64,000 bases of DNA from Ascoidea asiatica (GCA_001600695.1 BCKQ01000013.1:186001-250000); one strand, 5' to 3'. Shown: positions 30,960 to 41,942, numbered from the stretch's first letter. The notes: generated from the sequence alone by a model not told the origin. Translations and numbers: made by a program.

Positions 30960-32708
30960 TTATATATTTTCTTTTGAGGAATGAATTAAATTTGTAATTG
31001 AGATTAAATTTGGATCTGGATTTAATTCACCTAATGAAGAATTATATAAAATTATATTATTTTTTCTTGAATCTTTTTTTTCTTGATTTTTATAAAACCA
31101 TAAAACAATAAAACTAAAAATTATTAAAATTATTGCAAATGTTGCAGTTGTTGAATAACCAATTAAATATCTTGGACCATTAATAGTTGGCCATATAAGT
31201 CTATCAATCCAAATTGTTGTTGATTGAGAAATAATAAAAATAGTTAACCAAGAAATTGCTCTTTCTTGTGGATTATGTCTTAAAATATCATTAATCCAAG
31301 CACAAACTGTTGGTGATGAAGCCCAACCTGCAAATTGAATAGAAAATGCAAACCATTTTAAATTATTATTAACATTCCAAATACTTAAAATTAAATTTCC
31401 AATAAAATTAATAATTTGAATTAAAATTATACCACCATATCTACATCTACATAAATCACCAATTAATGAACAAATTCCAATTAATAAAATTCCAACTGCT
31501 GGACTTATAGTTGTTAAATTATTTAATTTTGTTGTATTAAATTTTTTAAGAGATTTTAACCATAATGCATAACCATTACCTGGATGATTAGTATTATTAA
31601 AAGTACATGTATAAAAAAAAAATAGAATATAAATTTGCCAAGTTGTTAAAATTTTTTTCCAAATTTTTTTATCAAAAAATTTTTGAGATTTTCTTGGTGG
31701 TGGTATAATATTTGCTTTTTTTAATCTACCTCTTGCAATTTTTATTTCTTCATCTGTTAAAAATAATGAATAACATTTATTTGGAGTTCCTGGTAATAAA
31801 AAAAATCCAATAATTCCAATTGGTAAAGTTACAATTGAACTTATAATAAACATCCATCTCCAACCTGAAATACCATTAACATCATTTAAATGTTTATGAA
31901 CTGAAGCTTGAAATAAACCTGAAGACATAGTACCAATCATTTGACCAAAATAATGAAATGCACCTCTTCTTGATAATTCACCAGGTAAATACCATGAACC
32001 AAATAAATATTGAGTTGTAGTAAAAAAACCAGATTCAAATAAACCAACAAAAAATCTATATACCATTACATCTCCTGTTTTCTTTGATTTATATTGTGCT
32101 AAAGTAAAACAACCCCAACCAAGATCCATAAATGGTAAAATAAAATGAATTGGCCATCTTGGTAATATATACATAAAAGGTATTTGAAATATTACTACAG
32201 CTATATTAAAAATAGTAATTATATTAATATAATCATTACCTTTCATATTTATTTCTTCTTTCATTCCAGATACATAAGCATTTGCAATATTATTTGCATC
32301 TAAAGCTCTAACCCAATAAACAATAAAAACATAAAATGTAATTAAAAAATCTAATTTCCAAATTAATTTTTTTTCTGCATTTGAAGTACCTTTATCAAAC
32401 CATTGAAACCATTTATGTTTTTCTCTTGAAAATTTATTTAATCTAAATTCATATTCATCAAAAAATTTCCACCATTTTCTATTTGAAATATCTCTATATT
32501 CAATTTCTTCACCTTTTAAATTAAATTTATCTATATTTATTTTATCTAAAGATTCTAAAGATGATTCAATATTAATATTATCATTTGAATTATCATTTGA
32601 ATTAATATTTTGTAATTTAAAAAAATCATGAGAATCTTCATAATCTTCAACTTCTCTAATTTTAATTGGTAAAAATTTTGCTAATTTATCTATAAAACTT
32701 TCAGACAT
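30960..32708 (-). CDS. SEO1: Allantoate-permease family transporter, SEO1-like
   Basis: Plasma-membrane proton-coupled carrier of the major facilitator superfamily, anion:cation symporter branch (Dal5, Vht1, Fen2, Seo1). The 582 residues have a cytosolic N-terminus containing NRKWWKFFDEYEFRLNKFSREKHKW and WFDKGTSNAEKKLIWKLD. About 12 membrane segments follow, starting FLITFYVFIVYWVRALD. Family motifs are NAYVSGMKEEINMKGNDY, YRFFVGLFESG, YLFGSWYLPGELSRRGAF, GWRWMFIISSI and CYSLFLTDEEIKIARGRL. The C-terminal half, with YALWLKSLKKFNTTKLNNL and a terminal KKDSRKNNIILYNS, fits Seo1 best. Substrate cannot be read from sequence; yeast Seo1 is linked to sulfur compounds and dipeptides. Confidence 0.8.
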   Translation of the reverse strand: MSESFIDKLAKFLPIKIREVEDYEDSHDFFKLQNINSNDNSNDNINIESSLESLDKINIDKFNLKGEEIEYRDISNRKWWKFFDEYEFRLNKFSREKHKWFQWFDKGTSNAEKKLIWKLDFLITFYVFIVYWVRALDANNIANAYVSGMKEEINMKGNDYINIITIFNIAVVIFQIPFMYILPRWPIHFILPFMDLGWGCFTLAQYKSKKTGDVMVYRFFVGLFESGFFTTTQYLFGSWYLPGELSRRGAFHYFGQMIGTMSSGLFQASVHKHLNDVNGISGWRWMFIISSIVTLPIGIIGFFLLPGTPNKCYSLFLTDEEIKIARGRLKKANIIPPPRKSQKFFDKKIWKKILTTWQIYILFFFYTCTFNNTNHPGNGYALWLKSLKKFNTTKLNNLTTISPAVGILLIGICSLIGDLCRCRYGGIILIQIINFIGNLILSIWNVNNNLKWFAFSIQFAGWASSPTVCAWINDILRHNPQERAISWLTIFIISQSTTIWIDRLIWPTINGPRYLIGYSTTATFAIILIIFSFIVLWFYKNQEKKDSRKNNIILYNSSLGELNPDPNLISITNLIHSSKENI

Positions 32709-33230
32709 TTTTATAATTAATTATATTATATTATATTATATTATATTATATTATATTATATTATATATATATTATTGAAAAATAAAGTAATTAATATAAA
32801 AAAAAAGATGATTAAATTAGGTAATATTCAATTCATTTTATATTTCATTTTAAATTTCATTTTAAATTTCATTATATATATTTCATTTTAAGTTATAAAT
32901 TTAATTAAATTTCAATATAGAAAAAATTTTCATTATGATAAAATTTTAAAAGCTAGATTAAAATGAATTAAGAATTTTGATTGCACTTAATCATGATTAT
33001 TTCCATCATTTTTTTCATTTTTTTTGTTATTTTTTGTTATTTTTTGTTATTCAAGTTCAAGCAATTGCCAAACTTTAAAGAATTGTATTTTTGCAGCCGA
33101 TAAATATTGATTGTAAAGGTATTTTGAAGTATATTTGTAATATAGAAGAGTTGAATATCCCATTGGAAAAGGGCTGTGGTGAAAACTTCAGTTTAGTTTA
33201 TTGTGAAAAGCTAAATAAAATAGGAAGAAA

Positions 33231-33266
<36 letters not shown>

Positions 33267-33840
33267 GAATTAAATGACTGAATAAATGAACCAAGAATAT
33301 TCACACATTATTCACCAGAAGTAATTAAGTATATAATGATTCAATTTATTATCAATATTTCATTGAAATTGAATATTTGAGATATAATCTAGGATATTAT
33401 CACTCACTTCTCACTTCCCTCTTCTTCCCTCTTCTTCCCTCTTCTTCATTATCTTATTCAGTATCTTATTCAGTTACTCTTCTTCTTCCCTCTTCTCCAT
33501 TATCTTCTTCAGTTCTTCTTCATTATCTTATTCATTATCTTCTTCTTCTTCTTCATTATCTTATTCATTATCTTCTTCTTCTTCCCTCTTCTTCTCTCTT
33601 TTTCATTGTTAATTCTTTTTTATTTTCTTTTAACCACAAAAACAAGCAGAAAAGAAGACCCGTGAAAGTGGTCTCGTTCCGGTTTCGGATTTTATATTAT
33701 ATTATATTGTATTATATTGTATTATATTATATTATATATTATATTATTATATTCCATTGAAGAGTCAATCTACAATTTATGAATTAGAATATTAAAAATG
33801 AAAAATATTAATTAAAGAATATATATATATAAATATTATA
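32709..33840 (-). promoter_or_regulatory. Promoter region of the SEO1-like gene
   Basis: Immediately upstream of the start is an ATATT/TTATA 5-bp repeat (32728-32765). Further out are TTTTTTGTTA repeats (about 33018-33050), an AAAT repeat (33230-33264) and a pyrimidine-rich tract of TCTTCTTCCC units (33400-33600). A CC-N8-GGTCTC element lies at 33659-33675 and a second TATAT repeat at 33700-33740. The 127-codon frame at 33377 is just the pyrimidine tract read as Ser/Leu. Confidence 0.55.
33659..33675 (+). promoter_or_regulatory. Single CC-N8-GGTCTC element
   Basis: CCC-GTGAAAGT-GGTCTC, in a short GC-richer patch between AT repeats. Confidence 0.5.
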
Positions 33841-35709
33841 TTACCATAAACTAAGTAATTGATCTTCTTCATCTTCTTCATCAAATTTTTTTTGTTTTTT
33901 AATAAATTTTTTTTCTTCTTTTAATAATCTTTTATTATATTTCTCAATTAAATTTTTTTTAATATTTTTATTTAAAATTGGATATTTTTTAAATAATAAT
34001 AAAATTTGTTTTGAACAATTTCTTCTAAATGAATGTCTAATAATTGAAGAAAAATATTTTTGAAAAATTTCTGAATAAATTTCTGGTTTTTTAATAAATA
34101 ATTTATAAATTATTGGTAATTCATTAATTAATTTTGATAATAAACAATTTTTATTTAAAAAATCATATCTTAATACATAAATTTTTATAATTAAATAATC
34201 ATTTCTTTTAATTTCTTTATTATCAATTATTAAAATTTTAAAAAAATTCCATAATTCATTCATTAATATTAATCTTTTTTCTTTTAAATCTTTTAAATCT
34301 TTTAAATCTTTTAAATCTTTTAATGATTTTTCAAAAATTATATTTTTTGGTAATGAAGTTAAATTTGCCCATTTAAATAAACTTATCCACATTTTTGAAG
34401 ATTCTTTATTATTAAAATTTAATTTTTTTTTATAAAATTTTTTAAAATTTATTAAATATAATAAACCTTCATAAAATAAATCATTATATGAAAATGAAGT
34501 AATAATTGAAGTAAGAATTTTAAAATTTATTTCATTATCAAAATTTATATCTTTTGTTGTGATATTTAAATTTGAATCAATATTCCAATAATGTTTAATA
34601 TAATCTCTTAAAATTTTAATATTTCCAACTTTTCCAATACTTGTAATTATAAAAGAATGTGTTAATAAATTTGGTTTAATTTTTGGTTTTGAATTTTGAA
34701 AATTTTCTAATAATATACTAAAATTTTTATTTAAATTATCATTTTCTTCTTGATTATAATTATAATGATAATGATAATGATGATGATTATCAATTGGAGT
34801 AAAAAAAGAAATTTTTTTAAAATTTTTATAATTCCAAAATTGTGGTAAATTATTTGATAAATATTGAAATTTTAAATTCCAAAAATATAAATCTAAATTA
34901 ATATTATTTAAATCTAATAAATTAAAAATTTCATTAATTTTTTTAAAATTTTCATTATCACCATAAAATTTTATTAATTTTTTATATGAATTTAATGGAT
35001 AAATTAATGAATTATTTGAATTTGAATTTGAATTTGAATTTGAAATTTTTGATTTTAATTCATAAAAATTCATAAGATTTAAAATCATTTTATAATATTC
35101 ATTTGAAAAAGATTTAAGTGATAATGAATAAGATTTATTAATTTTATAATTAATTTTTGATAAATTTAATAATTTTGTTTGTTTACCAATAAATTTTGAA
35201 ATTAATTTTAATAATAATTTATTATTAAAATCATTAAAAAAAATTAAATTAAAAATATTATTAATTTCCATAAATTTATTTAAATTAATTAAATTATTTA
35301 ATAATAATAAAATATTATGATTTGGTTTTTTTAAATATAAATAATAATTAATTTTTTTTAAAATTTCAATTCTTGTTTTTTCATCATTTATATTAATATC
35401 TAAAATTATATTTGTAATTGAATTTTTAGGAATTTTTATAATTTTATTATTTATAAAATAATTTTTAATTTTATCATTATCACTATTAATATTAATATTA
35501 TTATTAATATTATTATTATTATTATTATTATTTATATTAATATCTTTAATTTGAGAATTGGAATTAGAATTGGAATTAGAAGATTCAAAAGATGAATGAT
35601 CTAAAAAATTTGAAGGATTTAAAATTGTTGAAATGAATTTTTTATTTTGAAAAAGTAAAATATTATTTATATGTTTTTTACAAACATTAAAATTATTAGT
35701 TATATACAT
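33841..35709 (-). CDS. Probable mitochondrial PPR-like expression factor
   Basis: A 622-residue protein with a mitochondrial-type start (MYITNNFNVCKKHINNILLFQNKKFISTI). After an Asn-rich stretch it is nearly all short helices. Segments such as LLTHSFIITSIGKVGNIKILRDYIKHYWNID and YPLNSYKKLIKFYGDNENFKKINEIFNLL have the helix-turn-helix spacing of degenerate pentatricopeptide repeats. The C-terminal part (LLSKLINELPIIYKLFIKKP and SIIRHSFRRNCSKQILLLFKKY) is less repetitive. DLKD repeats occur near 470-485 and the tail is basic then acidic. Yeast proteins of this kind (Atp22, Aep2, Aep3, Ccm1) handle mitochondrial RNAs. I cannot tell which, if any, is the orthologue. It shares a promoter with CEM1. 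Confidence 0.55.
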   Translation of the reverse strand: MYITNNFNVCKKHINNILLFQNKKFISTILNPSNFLDHSSFESSNSNSNSNSQIKDININNNNNNNNINNNININSDNDKIKNYFINNKIIKIPKNSITNIILDININDEKTRIEILKKINYYLYLKKPNHNILLLLNNLINLNKFMEINNIFNLIFFNDFNNKLLLKLISKFIGKQTKLLNLSKINYKINKSYSLSLKSFSNEYYKMILNLMNFYELKSKISNSNSNSNSNNSLIYPLNSYKKLIKFYGDNENFKKINEIFNLLDLNNINLDLYFWNLKFQYLSNNLPQFWNYKNFKKISFFTPIDNHHHYHYHYNYNQEENDNLNKNFSILLENFQNSKPKIKPNLLTHSFIITSIGKVGNIKILRDYIKHYWNIDSNLNITTKDINFDNEINFKILTSIITSFSYNDLFYEGLLYLINFKKFYKKKLNFNNKESSKMWISLFKWANLTSLPKNIIFEKSLKDLKDLKDLKDLKEKRLILMNELWNFFKILIIDNKEIKRNDYLIIKIYVLRYDFLNKNCLLSKLINELPIIYKLFIKKPEIYSEIFQKYFSSIIRHSFRRNCSKQILLLFKKYPILNKNIKKNLIEKYNKRLLKEEKKFIKKQKKFDEEDEEDQLLSLW

Positions 35710-36355
35710 TTCTGTTTATTTATTATATTATATTATATTATATTATATTATTCATTAGTTTTATCATAAGTATTTATATTGATTATATATTTTCATAGTA
35801 ATATTTTTATAAGTAAAATTTTATTCAATTTACACCTTCTTTTATTGAAATATTGAAATATTGAAATATTGAAATATTGAAGAAGTCGCTTTTCATTGGC
35901 CAGACGGAAAGCAGTGAGATTTGGCGGGAAGCGAGAAAATGAGAAGAAACAGAAACAGAAACACTTTCTCTTGTCTGTTGTCTGTTGGAGAGTGATACAA
36001 TTATGGTTATAAAGATGGTTGTATTGATGGTTATAATGATGGTTGTAAAGATAGTTGTGGGTAGAGATGGAGATGAAGAGATGGTGTTGTTGGAGTTGGT
36101 GCTTTTTGTTGTTTGTTTTTTGGTTTTGTGTTGGGTGGCGTGCAGACCCCTTTTACTCCAGGGGTTGGGAGAGGAACAAGGGCCGGACCTCTGTTCGGGG
36201 GTTTGGCCATTTAAACCTTCTTTTTTTTTAATTCAATGCAATCGAAACTGGCACTGGAAATAATTGAATAATGAAGGAGTGAATAATGGAGGAGTGAAGG
36301 AGTGGAGGATGAAGGAAGCTATTTATAATACATTCTATATTCTATTTCTAATTAA
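35710..36355. promoter_or_regulatory. Divergent promoter PPR-like gene/CEM1
   Basis: Adjoining the PPR-like start is a TTATA repeat (35722-35750). TCATTGGCC at 35893-35901 is a CCAAT-box match in the form bound by the HAP complex. TTTGGCGGGAA at 35920-35930 looks like an E2F/MBF-type site. A GC-rich block at 36120-36220 contains ACCCC/GGGGT inverted repeats. The 92-codon frame at 35985 starts at TTG and is not supported. Confidence 0.55.
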
Positions 36356-37690
36356 ATGAGTGGTAGAAGAGTGGTGGTTACTGGTCTTGGATTAGTTACT
36401 CCATTAGGTGTTGGTGTTAAAACTTCTTGGAATAATTTAATATCTGGTAAAAGTGGTATAATTTCAACATTAGATTTAGATAATTTATCAGATTTAGAAA
36501 AAATTCAATATTCAAAAATTCCAAGTAAAGTTGTTGGTAGAGTACCAAGAGGTGATATATCTGAATTTAAATGGAATATTAATAATCATTTAAATTTAAT
36601 TTCTGATCCAAAAAGATTTGCTTTATTTTCTCAATATGCTTTAATTGCAACAAATGAAGCTTTAATTGATTCAAATTGGTTACCAATTAATAATAATTTA
36701 AATGAAAATGATTTATTAAATACTGGTGTTTGTGTTGGTTCATGTATTGGAAGTTTTGAAGATTTATATATAAATTCAATAAATTTTTTTAATAAAGGTT
36801 ATAAATCTATTAAACCATTATTTATACCAAGATTTTTAAATAATATGGCTTCTGGTGCAATTTCAATAAAATTTGGTTTTAAAGGTCCAATACATTCTGT
36901 TTCAACTGCTTGTGCAACTGGTTCAAATTCAATTGGTGATGCTATGAGATTTATTAAAGATGATTATTGTGATATAATTATAGCAGGTGCAAGTGAATCT
37001 TTAATTCATCCATTAACTTTAGCTGCTTTTTCAAGATCAAAATCTTTATCAACTAATTTTAATAATAATCCAAAATTAGCTTCAAGACCTTTTGATAAAG
37101 ATAGAAATGGTTTTGTATTAGGTGAAGGTTCTGGAATTTTAATTTTAGAAGAATTAAATCATGCTTTAAAAAGAAATGTAAAAAAAATATATGCTGAAAT
37201 TATTGGTTATGGTTTAAGTGGTGATGGTTATCATATAACTTCACCTTCACCAAATGGTAATGGTGCAAAAAGAGCAATGTTATCAGCTTTAAAAAATTCA
37301 AATTTATTAAATAATCTTGAAAAAATTAATTATATTAATGCTCATGCAACTTCAACAAAATTAGGTGATTATGCAGAAAATTCTGCAATTTATTCAATTT
37401 TTAAAAATTATTCAAAAAATATTTTAATCTCAAGTACAAAAAGTTCAATTGGTCATTTATTAGGTGCTTCAGGTTCTGTTGAATCAATTTTTACAATTTT
37501 ATCAATTTTTTATGGAATTTTACCTCCAACTTTAAATTTAGAAAATATTTCTAATGATGAAAAAAATGAATTTATTTTTAATTATATACCAAAAATTTCA
37601 ATTAAAAAAAATATAAATTATGCTTTAAATAATAGTTTTGGTTTTGGTGGTGTTAATGCTTCTTTATGTTTTAAAAAATATATTCCATAA
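36356..37690 (+). CDS. CEM1: Mitochondrial 3-oxoacyl-ACP synthase
   Basis: Beta-ketoacyl-ACP synthase (KAS II type) of the mitochondrial fatty acid synthesis pathway, which supplies octanoate for lipoic acid and supports respiration. The 444 residues cover the whole thiolase fold and start directly with RRVVVTGLGLVTPLGVG. Active-site residues are Cys186 in VSTACATGSNS, His330 in NAHATSTKLGD and His367 in SSIGHLLGASGSVE. The C-terminus has NNSFGFGGVNASLCF. No separate presequence is visible before the fold, as in other Cem1 proteins. It is divergent from a probable mitochondrial gene-expression factor, with a CCAAT box between them, which fits coordinated respiratory control. Confidence 0.93.
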   Translation: MSGRRVVVTGLGLVTPLGVGVKTSWNNLISGKSGIISTLDLDNLSDLEKIQYSKIPSKVVGRVPRGDISEFKWNINNHLNLISDPKRFALFSQYALIATNEALIDSNWLPINNNLNENDLLNTGVCVGSCIGSFEDLYINSINFFNKGYKSIKPLFIPRFLNNMASGAISIKFGFKGPIHSVSTACATGSNSIGDAMRFIKDDYCDIIIAGASESLIHPLTLAAFSRSKSLSTNFNNNPKLASRPFDKDRNGFVLGEGSGILILEELNHALKRNVKKIYAEIIGYGLSGDGYHITSPSPNGNGAKRAMLSALKNSNLLNNLEKINYINAHATSTKLGDYAENSAIYSIFKNYSKNILISSTKSSIGHLLGASGSVESIFTILSIFYGILPPTLNLENISNDEKNEFIFNYIPKISIKKNINYALNNSFGFGGVNASLCFKKYIP

Positions 37691-38002
37691 TTACATACTA
37701 CTTATATTAAAATTATTTAAATAATGTATATATATGAATTTAAAATTAATACATTGCTATTACCTATAATAAATTAACACTCAACACTTAAATTAAAAAT
37801 AAATTAAAAAAAAAGAGAATGAATCTGAGAATACTTGACAAATATTTCAATTTCAATTTCAATCAATGATTTAATTTTTTATGAAATTTTAATTTTAATT
37901 GCACTTTGATAAAGAAAGATTATAAAAAAAAAAGAATAAAGATGATGACAATTATAAACCAAAAGAGATGAAGAAGAAGATGATGATGATGATGATGATT
38001 AT
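37691..38002. other. Convergent 3' region
   Basis: Short AT-rich spacer between CEM1 and the Q/N-rich gene. A GATGAT repeat at 37979-38000 abuts the stop codon of the latter. Confidence 0.5.
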
Positions 38003-40144
38003 TTAGCAGTTTTTTGAAACATCTTTCAAGGAGTTTATTTCAGCTTTCAATTCTTGAATTTCATCTGTGAAAGTTTTAGATAAATTATTGATTGTAAAAG
38101 CAAGATTTGAAACAACTTCTTCAAGTTTAATAACTTTTTCATTTGCTATTAAAGAGTAATCTACTGGATTTATTGGAAAAGTTTGTGTTTGAGGATTAAA
38201 TTTTTGAAAAATTTGATTTTGATTTTGATTATTATTAAAATATACTGGAGGTATTTGTACTCCTAATCCATGAATTGGAGGTGACTGATTTGAAGTTCCT
38301 CGAATTGGAGGTATTTGAACTGGAGAATTTTGAACAGGTTGTTGTTGTTGTTGTTGTTGTTGTTGAAGTGGTGGTAAAGGTTGACCATATAAATTTAACA
38401 TTGGAGAAGTAGAATTTTGATATGATTGTAGATATTGTATTTGTTTAATTTGAAGCATTTTCGGTATTTGTTGAAATTGAGGAGTTCTGGAAGTAGGAAG
38501 AACTTCAATAGTAGATAATGTTTGTGATAAATCTGTTTCTGAAGGTATTTCTTGATTTTGAGATATTTGTTGAATATCAATTCCTGGTGGATGAAATTGA
38601 GAAATTTTAAATTCATTTTTATTTTCTTTTGGACTAACTTTTGTTAAACGATTAGATTTATTTTTTGAAATTATTGGATTAATTGAAAATTTTTTATATT
38701 TAGGTTTATAAGGTATAAAAAGTCTACCAGCAGGTTTATTAGATTTAAAAGATTTATTAATATCTTTATTTAAATTTTCATCATTACTATCATTACTATC
38801 ATTATTAGTATTATCAAAATTTAAATCTTTATTATAATTAATTGAAGGTTCAATAATTGAAATAGGATTTATGTGTGAAATTTCAGAATTAGAAGAATTT
38901 TCATTTTCTAATGCTTTCAAAGCTGTATTTATAATATCTTTATTTTCTTTATTTTCTTTATTTTCTTTATTATCTCTTTCATCTTTATTTTCATTTGTAA
39001 TGTTGTCATTAGATTTATCTACATTTTTATCTACATTTTTATCTACATTTTTATTTTTATTTATCTTTAATATATTATCAATTTCAGAATAATTATTAAT
39101 ATTTTCTTTAGTTATTTTTATATCATCAGTAGTATTATTAATTTCATTCTTTTGATTGATTTCATTACTAATAAATTTTGATTTTTTTTTATTTGAATTT
39201 TCTTTAATTTGATCTATTTCCATATCATTTTCAATTAAATTTTGAATTTTATTTTCTTTTTTTGATATTACAGATGATAAATTATCAAATTTTCTTTTAT
39301 TATTTATAAAATTATTATTATCATGATTATTATTATTATTATTATTATTTTTATCAAGTTCATCAATTAGGATCTTATAAGGATTTTTTTCTGTAAGATT
39401 TTTATAATCATTGAAAATTTCTTTAGTAATTTTATGAATTTCATTAATGATATTATCATTGATATTATCATTGTCATTATTATTATTATTATTATTATTA
39501 TCATTATTAATATTCAGATTTTGAATATTTAAAAAACAATTATGAATCTCAAGTTTAATTTTTTTAATAATTGATTGTAAATTAATAAATTTATTTGAAT
39601 TAATTATTGAAAATTGATTAAAATGATTATTAAATTCAAATATTATTGATTTATAAGATTCAAATACATCATTTTCATTTTTATTTAATTTATATGGTTT
39701 AAATTTTAAAAATAATTTTAAAAAATATAATCTTTCTGAATTTGAATTTATTATAAAAGATAATTTATAATTATTTATTATTTCTTTATCATTTATAGAT
39801 AATTGATCATGTTTATTTAAAATTGATTTCAATGGATTAATTAATGTTGATTTAACAATTGGAGATATTGATTTATTTGAGGAGATGAATTGTAATTTAC
39901 CTTTATTTTCAATTATATTTTCATGATTACTATTTATAAATGCATGATTTAAATTCACATTTGGAGTATTATTAGAATTAGAATGAGGTATGTAACTTGA
40001 ACTGCTATTACTATTACTATTACTATTGTTATTATTATTGTTATTGTTATTGGAAATGAATCTTCTATGGTTTGCTCTATCGTTTATTGAGAAAGTAAAT
40101 AATCTATCACTTAAGAACTTATTAGTGCTGCTATTAGTAACCAT
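38003..40144 (-). CDS. Unrecognised Asn/Gln-rich protein with C-terminal coiled coil
   Basis: A 713-residue protein from the ATG at 40144 (MVTNSSTNKFLSDRLFTFS). Possible folded parts are LSINDKEIINNYKLSFIINSNSERLYFLKLFLKFKPYKL and a following helical stretch around 140-240, plus a C-terminal heptad segment LIANEKVIKLEEVVSNLAFTINNLSKTF (about 670-700). In between lie Asn runs, VDKN and ENKENKEN repeats, a basic PYKPKYKKFSINPI patch and a Pro/Gln region with QQQ runs. I recognise no family. The frame continues 109 codons upstream through GC-rich promoter DNA, with an ATG at about 40447, but composition changes abruptly at MVTN, so I chose that start. Confidence 0.6.
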   Translation of the reverse strand: MVTNSSTNKFLSDRLFTFSINDRANHRRFISNNNNNNNNNSNSNSNSSSSYIPHSNSNNTPNVNLNHAFINSNHENIIENKGKLQFISSNKSISPIVKSTLINPLKSILNKHDQLSINDKEIINNYKLSFIINSNSERLYFLKLFLKFKPYKLNKNENDVFESYKSIIFEFNNHFNQFSIINSNKFINLQSIIKKIKLEIHNCFLNIQNLNINNDNNNNNNNNDNDNINDNIINEIHKITKEIFNDYKNLTEKNPYKILIDELDKNNNNNNNNHDNNNFINNKRKFDNLSSVISKKENKIQNLIENDMEIDQIKENSNKKKSKFISNEINQKNEINNTTDDIKITKENINNYSEIDNILKINKNKNVDKNVDKNVDKSNDNITNENKDERDNKENKENKENKDIINTALKALENENSSNSEISHINPISIIEPSINYNKDLNFDNTNNDSNDSNDENLNKDINKSFKSNKPAGRLFIPYKPKYKKFSINPIISKNKSNRLTKVSPKENKNEFKISQFHPPGIDIQQISQNQEIPSETDLSQTLSTIEVLPTSRTPQFQQIPKMLQIKQIQYLQSYQNSTSPMLNLYGQPLPPLQQQQQQQQQPVQNSPVQIPPIRGTSNQSPPIHGLGVQIPPVYFNNNQNQNQIFQKFNPQTQTFPINPVDYSLIANEKVIKLEEVVSNLAFTINNLSKTFTDEIQELKAEINSLKDVSKNC

Positions 40145-40709
40145 GATTCCAAGATGCTGATGACGATGCTGATGCTGATGCTGATGAAGAAGAAGAAGAA
40201 GAAGACAACAGTGATGATTGAGAAGAAGACCCTTTAATTTGAATTGCAATTGCAGCTTTTCTCTTCTTTCTGCTGCTGCTCCAGCTCCAGCTTCTTCAAA
40301 TTCTCGTTTCTGGGCTTTGCTCGGCTTCAGCAGCGGCCCAAAGAGGAATTGCCTGAAGGGGAATTGCCCGAAGAGGAGTGGCGTGTGTTTATGTAGATAG
40401 CAGCATGTAAGCACAGCACCTGTGTGAGGTGATACACACGTTTGCATATTACCCAAACGGGCAGTGGTCACCCAAATAGGCAGTATCCAATTGCAATTTT
40501 CTTGTTAACCAAACAAAACAAAGCAAATGAACTTTTTGAAGTGAAAATAATAAAAAAAAGTATAAGAATAAGAATAATAAAAGAATAAGAATAATGATGA
40601 TAATTGAGAAGAAACTTCTTTTATTCAGTGAGAATTATAAGAATAATAATAAGAAATAGAAATAAAATATATAATAAAGATAGTCAAGGATAGTTTAAAG
40701 AATAGAAAA
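40145..40709. promoter_or_regulatory. Divergent GC-rich promoter
   Basis: Between the Asn/Gln-rich gene and the 40710 gene. Short tandems include GATGCT (about 40155-40185), GGAATTGCCYGAAG twice (40345-40358, 40360-40373) and ACCCAAAYRGGCAGT twice at 19-bp spacing (40451-40465, 40470-40484). The minus-strand frame through it encodes Ala/Glu, His/Gln and Leu runs, which I consider chance. Confidence 0.5.
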
Positions 40710-41908
40710 ATGTTTAAAAAATGTATTACTTCAACTTATTTAGGTCCAATTACTAAAATTAAATCAAATTTTAATTTAACTAATAATCAGATTAAAAGAA
40801 ATATTAATATTTATAATTCCATTAATTTAAAAAGTAATTTAAAAAGTAATTTACAATCAAATTTAATTTTAAATTCTTTTATAAGATTCAATTCAAATAT
40901 TTCTTCAAATAAAAATAATGAATTTGAAAAATTAAAAATTGGTTCAAATTTACCAAATTTATCATTATCTATATTACCAATTACAAATTATTTAAAAAAT
41001 CAAAAAAATGAATCAAAAAAATTAAATTTAATTAATTATTTAAATTCAGAAATTTCAAATAATTTAATAAATAATAATTTTAAAAAAGATCCAATTGAAT
41101 TTTTTATAAAATCAGAAATTTTAAAAGAAATTAAATTAAATAATGAATTACCAAAATTAATTATATATATATTTGAATTAAAAAATAAAAATTTATTAAT
41201 TGAATCTTTAGAATCTTATAAAATTATTGAAAATTTTTTAAATAATTTTAATATTAAATTCTTAGCTATTACTAAAATTAATAAATTTAATGAAAAAATT
41301 AATGAAAATAATGAAAATGAAGAAAATGAAGAAAATGAAGAAATTTTATTAGAAATTTCAAAATTAAATTTAAATTTTCCAATTTTAAATGATTCAAAAA
41401 ATTTATTTATTAAAAAATTAGATACAATTGAAAATAAATTAATTGATTCAAATAATTTTGGTAAAAATTTAATTTTAATTAATAAAAATTTTAAAATTAT
41501 TCAAATTAATTCTTATGATTTTAATAAATATATTCATTTACCAGAATTATTAACAACAATATATTCAACAATAGTAATAAATTTAAAAATTAATTATCCA
41601 ATTTTTTATAAAGATTCTATATTTAATACAGATAATTTTTTAAAAAAAAATTATCATCCATTAAATGGTAATTCTGGTTTTACAAAATCTTTAAATGATA
41701 ATAAAATTGGTAATATAAATGAAGTTGGTTATAAATTAGGTTTTCAAACTGGTAGATTTTTTATATTTTTTTTAATTTCTTTAGTTTTTTTAGAAATTAT
41801 TGATTTTATTTTTGTTTTAAATAATAAAGATCTTATAAAACAAAAACAAGAAGAACGTGAGAAATTGATGAAAAATAAGAAAAATCAAAATATAAATAAT
41901 ACTACTAG

Positions 41909-41942
<34 letters not shown>

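Noticed and set aside
33377-33760. 127-codon frame in the SEO1-like promoter
   Set aside because: It is the TCTTCTTCCC pyrimidine tract read as Ser/Leu/Pro repeats followed by TATA repeats; no conserved sequence is visible.
36115-36225. Possible tRNA gene in the GC-rich block before CEM1
   Set aside because: There are ACCCC/GGGGT inverted repeats, but I could not form a cloverleaf with A-box, B-box and a 7-bp acceptor stem.
35985-36263. 92-codon frame upstream of CEM1
   Set aside because: TTG start, ATGGTT repeats read as Met/Val, and a location inside the divergent promoter.
40145-40471. 109-codon N-terminal extension of the Asn/Gln-rich gene
   Set aside because: Composition switches abruptly at MVTN, and the extension encodes Leu, His/Gln and Ala/Glu runs from promoter repeats. 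Its first codon is GTG, with an internal ATG only at about 40447.
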